A DNA stretch of 13,718 nt, from positions 1 through 13,718 of the forward strand of contig CAIYSH010000164.1 in the NCBI GenBank assembly GCA_903928755.1. Direction: 5' to 3'. A model generated the notes under the pieces. That model was not told the origin of the DNA. It saw only the letters and a list, made by a program, of their open reading frames with translations, and did not search any database. Position numbers and translations under genes: made by a program. Of the stretch, positions 1-7,214 are shown one piece after another (within the stretch, counting starts at the first letter, position 1; each line of letters begins with the position of its first letter). Source of the stretch: an uncultured Alphaproteobacteria bacterium (GTDB lineage: Bacteria; Pseudomonadota; Alphaproteobacteria; Caulobacterales; Caulobacteraceae).

Positions 1-37
1 AGGGAAGCAACCATTTGAGCAAGCTTTTGGCGTGAAT

Positions 38-2044
38 TCAGAAGCTCCGCCGGACGCTCATTGAGAACAGAGGCCCAAGACTTTCCTGCCGCTGATCACG
101 ATAGGCAAGGCCGACGGTCGATCTTGGCCCGCCATGGACGTCATTAAGGGTACCAATCCTCTGTCGGTTCAGATTGAAGATACCCGCTTGGACCAAGGTC
201 CTCGGTGATGGCGTCCAGGTCGCAATCAGCTTTACAGTCGGCTGGATCTTGAGGGTTTCGATCCTGTTGAACCGGTAATTGGTGAATGCCATCTCCTCGG
301 CGACGGAGAGGCTGAGGCTGAGATTGCGGGCGGGAATGTCCCAGTTCAGTCGCACATCCCACTCCTGATCCGGCAGGCCCGATATGCTGCGCGTCCGGTG
401 GGTTGTCGGGTCAGTCACCCGGGATCGCCGCCAGGTGCCATTGGCCTGGACCTGTAGTCCCCGGGCACCAAGGGAGGCCAGGGGCAGGGTGGCGTTCAGC
501 ACCAGCTCATCCCGGGTCCCGGAGCCGATATTGGCCGGGGAATCTATGGCCCCCGTGGGAGTGAGGATCGGGGCCCGGTCAATCACGTCCGACATTTCGA
601 CGTGCTTGCCGGTCAGGACCACAGCACCGTCCTTCAGGATCCGGTGCTCAAGGACCAGTTCAGAGGCCCAGCCCGCCTCGGGGTCCAGGTCTGGATTGCC
701 GGCCGTGACCACGCCATTCTTCAGGGCCGAGCTGGCGGTAAAGTCGGTGAAGTTCAGCTGGCCCACCTCCCGCTCGACCCGCAGGCGGACCTCATTGCCC
801 TTGGCATAGGCCCACTTCAGGGCCAGGCGGGGCTTGGTATAGCTGAGCGATTTGGAGAGGACTGTGTCACCCTTTGAGGCGATCTGTGACAGCTCCTGCC
901 GCAGATCGGTTTCCAGGGTCCACTGGCGGTTGATGGTCCATCTGGCCTTGGCGAAGGCTTCATAGCGCCTTTCCGTCACCGTGACATTGGCACTGGGCAG
1001 GGTGATGGACTGACCGTTTTCCGAATAGGCGAGCCGGTTATGCAGGGTGTTCAGCGCCCCTTCGGCACCGACCTCCCAGGTCATGGCCTTGCCGGTCTTC
1101 TGTCTTACCACGCCGCGGACAATGTCTTCGCCGGTCCGCGAATTCTGGGCGAAATCTATGGTGCTGGACGGGCTGCGGACCACATCGCCGAACCGGGTGT
1201 CCTTGCCCCGGCTCAGGGCGACAAGCTCCAGCGCCATTGTCGGCCCGAGGTCGCGGGTGAACCGTGCCCCGAACTCGGAACTGTCGGCATCATTGCTGAC
1301 ATGCTCCCGTTCCAGGGCTGATTTCGGCGTCAGGGTGCGCCGGGTAATGTCATCGTCATAGGGGGATCTCTGCAGCAGGCCGTTCAGCCGCAGCTGCCCG
1401 CCCCCCACCGACAACTCATAGCCCCCCGTTGCCTGATAGTTCCGGCCCATGGCCGTGGACTGGGACAGGCCGGTCTGGAGGGTCTGGCCCTTTGCATCCG
1501 TGATCCGGGTCGGGCCGTCACCATAGGTGCTGTCGATGTAACTTCCGCCCAGCAGGCTGAAGTCCCACTTGCGGTCTCCCTGACGGCCGGAGGCCACCAG
1601 CCGGACCTGCGGGGCTGATAATCCCTTATCGGGCAGGGCAAGTAGTGACATGCTGGCCTGGAGGGAGGCCGGGGCTTCCTTCCTCAGCACGATATTGGCC
1701 AGGACGCTGCGACCCTGCATGTCCACGCCGGAGGCCCCACCGTGGATGATTTCTATGTGATCGACGCTGGACGTCGGGATTCGCCGCAGTATGGCGTCAA
1801 GGCTGTCGGTTTTTGCCACCGGTCTCTGGCCATTGACCAGGACATTGCCAGCCGCGTCCTCAAAACCCCGGACGCTTGAGCCGCCATCGAAGGTAAAGCC
1901 CGGTATGCGGTCCAGCATGTCCCGGGCCGATGCGGGATGGGCCGCCTCGAAATAGGCGCGCTGATAGTCCGTCGTCCCAGCCTCCGCCGGAGCGGGCGCT
2001 GTTGCCAGGGCCGCCGCCTGGGCAAGCGCCAGCAGCAGGCTCAC
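38..2044 (-). CDS. TonB-dependent outer-membrane receptor (plug plus beta-barrel)
   Basis: Predicted 668-residue outer-membrane receptor that would import a ligand with energy from TonB-ExbB-ExbD. Residues 1-23 are a hydrophobic, Ala-rich signal sequence ending APAEAG, with no basic residue near the start. A plug domain follows (about 40-122), with DMLDRIPGF, SVRGF, NVLVNGQRP, ILRRIP, IEIIHGG and GVDMQGRSVLANIV. Residues 130-668 are rich in alternating beta-strand patterns and end in a terminal Phe (SVRRSF), the usual outer-membrane barrel signal. No clear TonB box is visible. The start is GTG: an in-frame stop lies 21 bases upstream, the next in-frame Met is residue 43, and GAGG sits 5 bases before the GTG. 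A 14-codon reading frame (ATG at 2085) overlaps this start as GTGA. The ligand is unknown; there is no Fur-like box or substrate-specific neighbour. The terminator upstream suggests transcription separate from the ACAD operon. Confidence 0.9.
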   Translation of the reverse strand: MSLLLALAQAAALATAPAPAEAGTTDYQRAYFEAAHPASARDMLDRIPGFTFDGGSSVRGFEDAAGNVLVNGQRPVAKTDSLDAILRRIPTSSVDHIEIIHGGASGVDMQGRSVLANIVLRKEAPASLQASMSLLALPDKGLSAPQVRLVASGRQGDRKWDFSLLGGSYIDSTYGDGPTRITDAKGQTLQTGLSQSTAMGRNYQATGGYELSVGGGQLRLNGLLQRSPYDDDITRRTLTPKSALEREHVSNDADSSEFGARFTRDLGPTMALELVALSRGKDTRFGDVVRSPSSTIDFAQNSRTGEDIVRGVVRQKTGKAMTWEVGAEGALNTLHNRLAYSENGQSITLPSANVTVTERRYEAFAKARWTINRQWTLETDLRQELSQIASKGDTVLSKSLSYTKPRLALKWAYAKGNEVRLRVEREVGQLNFTDFTASSALKNGVVTAGNPDLDPEAGWASELVLEHRILKDGAVVLTGKHVEMSDVIDRAPILTPTGAIDSPANIGSGTRDELVLNATLPLASLGARGLQVQANGTWRRSRVTDPTTHRTRSISGLPDQEWDVRLNWDIPARNLSLSLSVAEEMAFTNYRFNRIETLKIQPTVKLIATWTPSPRTLVQAGIFNLNRQRIGTLNDVHGGPRSTVGLAYRDQRQESLGPLFSMSVRRSF

Positions 2045-2183
2045 AGCGACCTCACAGGTTCAGGGCGGGACGACAACAGGTTCATCTTATCCGCATACCA
2101 TGGTGAACCTAAGGAAACTGCAACATACACGCCCTGAGCGAGTGTCTTCTGTGAATTCCCTGTGGACGGGACCACTCCATGAA

Positions 2184-2213
2184 AAACCCCGCAGCCGTGA
2201 AGCTGCGGGGTTT
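2184..2213 (-). terminator. Rho-independent terminator of the ACAD operon
   Basis: Perfect 12-bp inverted repeat (AAACCCCGCAGC and its complement) around a 6-base loop. Read on the minus strand, the right arm runs into five T's. It lies 37 bases beyond the stop of the last ACAD gene (2251) and before the TonB-dependent receptor, so it should end operon transcription. The T-run is short, and three of the T's also pair in the stem. Confidence 0.85.
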
Positions 2214-2250
2214 CCGTCATCCGCCGGAACTGTCTCCGACCTGAAAGGTC

Positions 2251-3387
2251 TCAGTAGCCCTGGATGCGGGCATAACGGTCACGGTGATAGCTCTGACTGC
2301 CATAGGCCGCCTCGCAGGCCCGGGCCCGCTTCAGATAGAAGCCGGCATCGTGGGCGTCGGTCATGCCGATCCCGCCGTGCATCTGAACCATTTCGTTGGA
2401 CACCACGTGGAACACATCGCCCATCTTGGCCTTGGCCAGGCTGACCAGCTCCGGAACATCGGCGCTGTCATTGTCGATGGCGGTCAGAGCCGCCTCGACC
2501 GCGCTGCGGGCCAGTTCGAGATCGGTGAACATCTTGGCCGCGCGGTGCTGCAGGGCCTGGAAGGAGCCAATCACCTGACCGAACTGAACCCGGACCTTGA
2601 GATAGTCCAGGGTGGTTTCGAAGGCCTGGACAGCGGCACCCAGCATTTCAGCACTGATGCCGGCCCGGGCGCGGTCGAGGACCTTTTCCAGGAGCGGATA
2701 GCCCTTGTCGGCCTCGCCCACCACGGCGTCCGCACCGACTTCCACCTTGTCGAAAGTGATGTTGGCAGCACCGCGGCTGTCGGCCAGGGCCAGACGCTTG
2801 CGGCTGACACCCTTGGCATCGGCCGGGACCACGAACAGGGTGATCCCCTCCCTGTCCCCGGGCTTGCCGGAGGTGCGGGCCGAAACGATCAGCACATTGG
2901 CGGCCAGGCCTTCGAGCACGAAGGTCTTGGTGCCCGACAGGTAGTAGCCTGCACCTGACTTCGTCGCCGCCAGGGCAACCTTTTCCGGCGCATGGTGGGC
3001 GCCTTCATCAACGGCCAGGGCTCCGATGGCAGTGCCTTCGGCAATCTTCGGTAGCCACTCGGACTTCTGACCGGCGCTGCCGCCAAGGACCAGGGCGCTT
3101 GCGGCACCAAGGCCGGAGGCCAGCAGGGGCGAGGCGGTCAGGGTGCGGCCCAGTTCTTCCAGGATCAGGCCCATGGACAGATAACCGAAATCCGACCCGC
3201 CGAACTCTTCGGGGATGATCACCCCGGCCCAGCCCATTTCCGCCATTTCGGTCCAGGCAGCGGCATCGAAGCCGACTTCCACGCCGCTGTCGCGCATCTT
3301 GCGGAATGCCGTCACCGGACTCTTTTCCTGGGTCCAGCTCTTGGCGGCGTCGCGGAGCATGCTCTGTTCTTCGTTCAGAACGGCCAT
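2251..3387 (-). CDS. Acyl-CoA dehydrogenase family protein E, divergent FadE27-like partner subunit
   Basis: 378-residue ACAD fold protein, last gene of the operon. The fold is shown by EEFGG (60-64), YYLSGTKTFV (148-157), R266-V-Q268-F269-G270, FQALQHRAA (276-284) and Q335-M-H-G-G-I-G-M, followed by FYLKRAR. R-x-Q-F-G and Q-x-H-G-G-x-G contact FAD across the dimer in this family. The first ACAD signature (xxxEPGAGSD) is replaced by AVDEGAHHAPE. The helix-G Glu used by isovaleryl-CoA dehydrogenase is Asp238 here (LDRARAG), and the C-terminal Y-E-G-T Glu is also absent (AAYGSQSYHRD). It therefore probably cannot work alone; the likely role is the non-catalytic partner in a heteromeric enzyme with A to D (inference from the mycobacterial FadE26-FadE27 type). 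The ATG has AGAGGA nine or so bases upstream. The 81-base gap to gene D is the longest in the operon and shows no clear promoter. Confidence 0.88.
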   Translation of the reverse strand: MAVLNEEQSMLRDAAKSWTQEKSPVTAFRKMRDSGVEVGFDAAAWTEMAEMGWAGVIIPEEFGGSDFGYLSMGLILEELGRTLTASPLLASGLGAASALVLGGSAGQKSEWLPKIAEGTAIGALAVDEGAHHAPEKVALAATKSGAGYYLSGTKTFVLEGLAANVLIVSARTSGKPGDREGITLFVVPADAKGVSRKRLALADSRGAANITFDKVEVGADAVVGEADKGYPLLEKVLDRARAGISAEMLGAAVQAFETTLDYLKVRVQFGQVIGSFQALQHRAAKMFTDLELARSAVEAALTAIDNDSADVPELVSLAKAKMGDVFHVVSNEMVQMHGGIGMTDAHDAGFYLKRARACEAAYGSQSYHRDRYARIQGY

Positions 3388-3468
3388 TTGATTGTTTCCT
3401 CTGATAGGTTCGTTTGCAGGATTTGAGACTGCCTCTGGCAGCCACGCATGGTGTTGTGGTGGGGGGGA

Positions 3469-4671
3469 TCAGGTGTGCTGGGTCAGGTCCGGCAGACCAA
3501 GGATCCGTTTGGAGATGATGTTCGACTGAACCTCCTGGGACCCGCCATAGATGGTGAAGGCCTTGCCGCCGAGCCAGCCGCGGACGGCGCCGAGCTCCTC
3601 TGCGGTAAAGTCGTCGCCGGTCCATCCAAGGCCCTGATGACCCATGATCTCCAGGGTGATCTCGGCACGGGCCTGCATCCATTGGGTGCCGGCATTCTTC
3701 ATGATGGAGGTCGCGGCGCTGGGGCCGGAATTGCCCTTGCTTTCCATCATGGCGCGCATGGCGGTCTGCTGGAAGGCGCGGCCTTCGATTTCCAGGGCCG
3801 TGATCCGGGTCCGCAGGTCAGGGTCTGCAATACGGCCCTGATCGTCCACGCCCACATACTGCTTGGCCAGATCGACCAGACCGCGTCCGCCGCCGAAGCC
3901 GCCGCCGCCGCCACTCAACCCGCCCCGCTCATGTTGCAGGAGCCGCTTGGCTATGGTCCAGCCGCCATTCAGCGGTCCGACAAGGTCCTTCTTCTCGGCG
4001 CGGGCGTCGGTGAAGAAGGTCTCGCAGAACGGCGAATTGCCGGCGATCAGCGGGATCGGCCGCACTTCCACACCTGGCTGGTGCATGGTGAAGAGGACAA
4101 ACGAAATGCCTTCGTGCTTCTTGCTGGTGTCGGTCCGCACCAGACAGAAGCACCAGTCGGCAAACTGTGCGCCGCTGGTCCAGATCTTCTGGCCGTTGAT
4201 CAGGAAGTGGTCGCCCTTGTCTTCGCACTTGGTAGACAGGGCCGCCAGGTCAGACCCAGCCCCAGGCTCGGAAAAGCCCTGGCACCACTGGACCTCACCC
4301 TTGACGATTTTCGGGATGTGTTCCTGCTTCTGGGCTTCCGTGCCGTATTCCAGCAGGGTCGGGCCGAACATCATCACGCCCATGCCGCCGATCGGATTGT
4401 AGGCCCCCGCGCGGGCCAGCTCCTGTTGGATGATCCGGCCTTCGGCGGCCGACAGCCCGCCACCGCCATACTGGGCGGGCCAGGTGGGGACACCCCAGCC
4501 CTTTTCGCCCATGGCCTTGCGCCAGGCTTCCTGGAACGCGCTCGGGGTCGAGCGCTCTTCCCGCATCATCGGATTGGGGCGGCCCTTGAGGTCCGCCGGG
4601 AAATTAGCCTCGATCCAGGTTCTTGCTTCGGATCGAAGGGCTTCCAGATCGTTGCCGCCAAAGTCGGCCAT
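3469..4671 (-). CDS. Acyl-CoA dehydrogenase D, FadE26-like catalytic-type subunit
   Basis: 400-residue flavoprotein predicted to oxidise an acyl-CoA to the 2,3-enoyl-CoA. An N-terminal helical domain contains GWGVPTWPAQYGGGG (about 58-72). The signature WCQGFSEPGAGSD follows near 129-141, then INGQKIWTSGA and VRTDTSKKHEGISF in the middle domain. Glu248 in RLLQHER matches the helix-G catalytic Glu of isovaleryl-CoA and long-chain dehydrogenases. A Gly-rich loop (GGLSGGGGGFGGGRG) comes next, where normal family members carry R-x-Q-F-G, which is missing. The C-terminus has IYGGSQEVQ, with Gly at the medium-chain-type Glu site. Start: the longest frame opens at a TTG at 4686, but AAGGAG lies 6 bases before the ATG at 4671, and that ATG begins MADFGG as in the paralogues. 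Closest to gene C in the window. The substrate cannot be inferred. Confidence 0.93.
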   Translation of the reverse strand: MADFGGNDLEALRSEARTWIEANFPADLKGRPNPMMREERSTPSAFQEAWRKAMGEKGWGVPTWPAQYGGGGLSAAEGRIIQQELARAGAYNPIGGMGVMMFGPTLLEYGTEAQKQEHIPKIVKGEVQWCQGFSEPGAGSDLAALSTKCEDKGDHFLINGQKIWTSGAQFADWCFCLVRTDTSKKHEGISFVLFTMHQPGVEVRPIPLIAGNSPFCETFFTDARAEKKDLVGPLNGGWTIAKRLLQHERGGLSGGGGGFGGGRGLVDLAKQYVGVDDQGRIADPDLRTRITALEIEGRAFQQTAMRAMMESKGNSGPSAATSIMKNAGTQWMQARAEITLEIMGHQGLGWTGDDFTAEELGAVRGWLGGKAFTIYGGSQEVQSNIISKRILGLPDLTQHT

Positions 4672-4677
4672 TTGAAA

Positions 4678-4683
4678 CTCCTT
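4678..4683 (-). promoter_or_regulatory. Ribosome binding site that fixes the start of ACAD gene D
   Basis: AAGGAG on the minus strand, 6 bases before the ATG at 4671. The alternative TTG at 4686 overlaps this motif and has no binding site of its own, so the shorter 400-residue product is preferred. Confidence 0.85.
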
Positions 4684-4711
4684 CAAAAAATCTCGGTCTC
4701 GGGAAAAGGCT

Positions 4712-5920
4712 TTAGTGGCTCTGGGTCAGATCGGGCAGGCCGAGGATCCGCTTCGAGATGATGTTGGACTGCACCTCGTTGGACCCGCCATAGATGGAGC
4801 CAGCCTTGCCGCTGAGCCAGCCGCGCACCGCCGACAGCTCCTCTGCAGAAAAGCCCTCGCCGTCCCAGCCCAGCCCCTGATTGCCCATGAATTCCAGGGT
4901 CAGTTCCGCCCTGTCCTGCATGGTCTTCATGTTGGCATTCTTCAGGATCGAGGTGGCTGCGCTCGGCCCGGAATTGCCCTTGGCCTCAAGGGCCGCGCGG
5001 CGGACCGTCTGGGCCAGGGCCCGCTTGTCCATCTCGTTCATGATGATCCGGGTGCGAAGATCGGTATCGGCAAGCCGACCCTGGGCGTCCTCACCGACAT
5101 ATTTCTTGGCCACAACCCCGAGTGCAGGCTCGGCGACCGGCGCCCCGCGGGCCCCGTTCATGCCGGAGCGTTCGTGCTGCAGCAGGCGCTTGGCCACACT
5201 CCAGCCGCCGTTCAGCGGGCCAACCAGATTTTCCTTGGGCACCTTCACATCGGTGATGAAGGTTTCGCAGAAGGGGGAATTGCCGGCGATCAGCTTGATC
5301 GGGCGGATCTCAACCCCGGGGTCGGTCATGGAGAACACGACAAACGAAATGCCCTCATGCTTCTTGCTGGTGTCGGTGCGGACCAGGCAGAAGATCATGT
5401 CGGCATACTGGGCCCCGGACGTCCAGATCTTGGAACCATTGACCAGGAAGTGGTCGCCCTTGTCTTCGGCCCGGGTCTGGAGGGAAGCCAGGTCGGAGCC
5501 TGCACCCGGCTCGGAGAAGCCCTGGCACCAGCGCACCCTGGCGGTGCAGATGTCGGGGATATAACGCATCTTCTGCTCTTCGGTGCCGTATTCGAGCAGG
5601 GTCGGGCCGAACATGCCCACGCCCATGCCACCGATCGGATTCACCGCACCGACCCGCGCCATTTCCTGCTGCAGGACACGGGCCTGAGCCGGGGAAAGTC
5701 CGCCGCCGCCATACTGGGCCGGCCAGGTGGGAACGCCCCAGCCCTTGGCACCCATGCGCTCTTTCCACAGCTTGTAGTCGCCCGTGGCTTCGGCCGGGGA
5801 CATCACCAGACCCAGCAGGGCCTCGGGATCCTCACCCAGGGCCTTGGGGAAGTTTTCGTCGAGCCATTGGGCCGCTTCGGCCCGGAAGGCGTCCAGTTCG
5901 CCGCCACCAAAATCCGCCAT
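4712..5920 (-). CDS. Acyl-CoA dehydrogenase C, FadE26-like catalytic-type subunit
   Basis: 402-residue ACAD. It starts MADFGGGELDAFRAE and has GWGVPTWPAQYGGGG (60-74), the signature WCQGFSEPGAGSDLAS (131-146), VNGSKIWTSGAQ (160-171) and VRTDTSKKHEGISF (180-193). Glu250 in RLLQHER is the predicted catalytic base. The segment after it is RSGMNGARGAPVAEPA, much less Gly-rich than in A and D, and there is no R-x-Q-F-G. The C-terminus IYGGSNEVQSNIISKRILG is almost the same as in gene D, so C and D look like one duplication pair. At residues 175-176 it has MI where A, B and D have WC, a difference in the middle domain. ATG start with AAGGAG 8 bases upstream. It lies 70 bases after gene B and 40 bases before gene D. 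The substrate is unknown; a CoA thioester is expected from the family. Confidence 0.93.
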   Translation of the reverse strand: MADFGGGELDAFRAEAAQWLDENFPKALGEDPEALLGLVMSPAEATGDYKLWKERMGAKGWGVPTWPAQYGGGGLSPAQARVLQQEMARVGAVNPIGGMGVGMFGPTLLEYGTEEQKMRYIPDICTARVRWCQGFSEPGAGSDLASLQTRAEDKGDHFLVNGSKIWTSGAQYADMIFCLVRTDTSKKHEGISFVVFSMTDPGVEIRPIKLIAGNSPFCETFITDVKVPKENLVGPLNGGWSVAKRLLQHERSGMNGARGAPVAEPALGVVAKKYVGEDAQGRLADTDLRTRIIMNEMDKRALAQTVRRAALEAKGNSGPSAATSILKNANMKTMQDRAELTLEFMGNQGLGWDGEGFSAEELSAVRGWLSGKAGSIYGGSNEVQSNIISKRILGLPDLTQSH

Positions 5921-5990
5921 TCCAAATTCTCCTTAACGTTCAATTCTTTAATGGCCAGCCTGACACAAAATAGCGCCAAGCCGGAGTTAT

Positions 5991-7202
5991 CTATTTCGGG
6001 TCTGGAAGCCCCAGCACCCGCTTGGATACGACATTCAGGTTAATCTCCGAAGTGCCGCCCTCAATGGAATTGCCCTTGGACCTCAGCCACGTCCGGACAG
6101 CGGCCAGTTCGGGGCCCCCGAAACCCTCACCATCCCAGCCCAGACCTGATTGGCCAAGGGCTTCCACGATAAGTTCATTACGATCCTGGGCAATCTTGGC
6201 CCCGGCATATTTCATGATCGACGTCGCTGCCGAGGGACCATTGCCGGCCCGCGCCTCATCTGCCGCCCGCCTGACGGTCATCTGGAAGGACTGGACCTCC
6301 ATCTGGTGTTCCGTGATCCGCCGACGCAGATCCGCATCGGCCAGCCGACCTGTCTCGTCCAGCCCCACATGGTCCAACGCCGCCTGTTTGACGGTCAGGG
6401 CAGCCGCCGGCGCGCCGATCGACCCGCCGCCCAGGCCGGCTGAGATATTGTCCCGCTCGAACTGCAGCAGCCGTTTGGCCACCGTCCATCCGCCGTTCAG
6501 CGGCCCGAAGAGCTGGTCCTTGGGCACCTTCACATCGGTGAAGAAGGTTTCACAGAAGGGCGAAGTGCCATTGATCAGCAGGATGGGGCGAACCTCAACG
6601 CCAGGCGAGGTCATGTTGATCAGCAGGAAGCTGATGCCCTCGTGTTTCTTGGCCGTATCCGTCCGGACGAGACAGAAGCACCAGTCGGCCAGGTTCGCGC
6701 CGCTGGTCCAGATCTTTGAGCCATTGACCAGATAATGGTCGCCCTTGTCCTCGGCCCGGGTCTGCAGGGAGGCCAGATCCGATCCCGATCCGGGTTCGGA
6801 ATAGCCCTGACACCAGCGCACGGAGCCGGTCACGATCCCGGGCATGTGTTGCTGCTTCAGGGCTTCGGTGCCGTATTCGATCAGGGTCGGGCCGAACATC
6901 ATCACGCCCATGCCGCCGATCGGATTGCGGGCACCGATGGCGGCCATTTCCTCGGCCAGGACCCGGGCCTGACCCCGGCTCAGACCACCACCGCCATATT
7001 GCGCCGGCCAGGTGGGAACGCCCCAGCCCTTTGCGCCCATGGCCTCACGCCAGGCCCTGGCGTCCGCGCTTTCCTTGCCGCCGCCCATGGCTGCAAGTTG
7101 GGCGGCCGGATCTGTCCGGAGGTTCTCCGGAAAGTTCGCCTCAAGCCAGCTGCGGGCTTCCGCCCTGAAGGTTTCCGTTTCGACGTCGCCGAAGTCCGCC
7201 AT
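5991..7202 (-). CDS. Acyl-CoA dehydrogenase B, FadE26-like catalytic-type subunit
   Basis: 403-residue ACAD, second in the operon. It starts MADFGDVETETFRAEARSWL and has GWGVPTWPAQYGGGG (59-73), the signature WCQGYSEPGSGSDLAS (130-145), VNGSKIWTSGAN (159-170) and VRTDTAKKHEGISF (179-192). Glu249 in RLLQFER is the predicted base. A small Gly-rich stretch (AGLGGGSIGAP) follows, then ETGRLADADLRRRI where R-x-Q-F-G would normally be. The C-terminus SIEGGTSEINLNVVSKRVLG groups it with gene A rather than C and D. It begins only 12 bases after the stop of A; the stop of A lies in TAGGACGGGA, which also supplies this gene's ribosome binding sequence, so translation is probably coupled. It shares a 29-base identical block with gene C (7003-7031 and 5718-5746). 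Confidence 0.93.
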   Translation of the reverse strand: MADFGDVETETFRAEARSWLEANFPENLRTDPAAQLAAMGGGKESADARAWREAMGAKGWGVPTWPAQYGGGGLSRGQARVLAEEMAAIGARNPIGGMGVMMFGPTLIEYGTEALKQQHMPGIVTGSVRWCQGYSEPGSGSDLASLQTRAEDKGDHYLVNGSKIWTSGANLADWCFCLVRTDTAKKHEGISFLLINMTSPGVEVRPILLINGTSPFCETFFTDVKVPKDQLFGPLNGGWTVAKRLLQFERDNISAGLGGGSIGAPAAALTVKQAALDHVGLDETGRLADADLRRRITEHQMEVQSFQMTVRRAADEARAGNGPSAATSIMKYAGAKIAQDRNELIVEALGQSGLGWDGEGFGGPELAAVRTWLRSKGNSIEGGTSEINLNVVSKRVLGLPDPK

Positions 7203-7214
7203 CTGAATCCCGTC

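Noticed and set aside
2087..2095. TTATCCGCA, an 8 of 9 match to a DnaA box upstream of the receptor
   Set aside because: A single site with no other replication or DnaA-target context; probably chance.
2086..2180. Possible receptor promoter TTGCAG-N17-TGGTAT on the minus strand
   Set aside because: The -10 matches only 3 of 6 bases and does not fit the Caulobacter consensus; a promoter is expected here but cannot be placed.
3429..3441. CTGCC-TCT-GGCAG hairpin between ACAD genes D and E
   Set aside because: Only 5 bp with a 3-base loop and no T-run; too weak to call a terminator.
3461..3467. Run of seven G's just after the stop of ACAD gene D
   Set aside because: It lies outside coding sequence and has no visible structure; at most a place for sequencing length errors.
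4672..4686. TTG start of ACAD gene D at 4686
   Set aside because: It overlaps the AAGGAG site that serves the ATG at 4671, and would add five residues not present in the paralogues.
3448..6043. Long plus-strand open frames (437 and 442 codons) opposite ACAD genes C and D
   Set aside because: They lie antisense to well-supported genes, match each other only because the ACADs are paralogues, and look like GC-rich codon-bias shadows.
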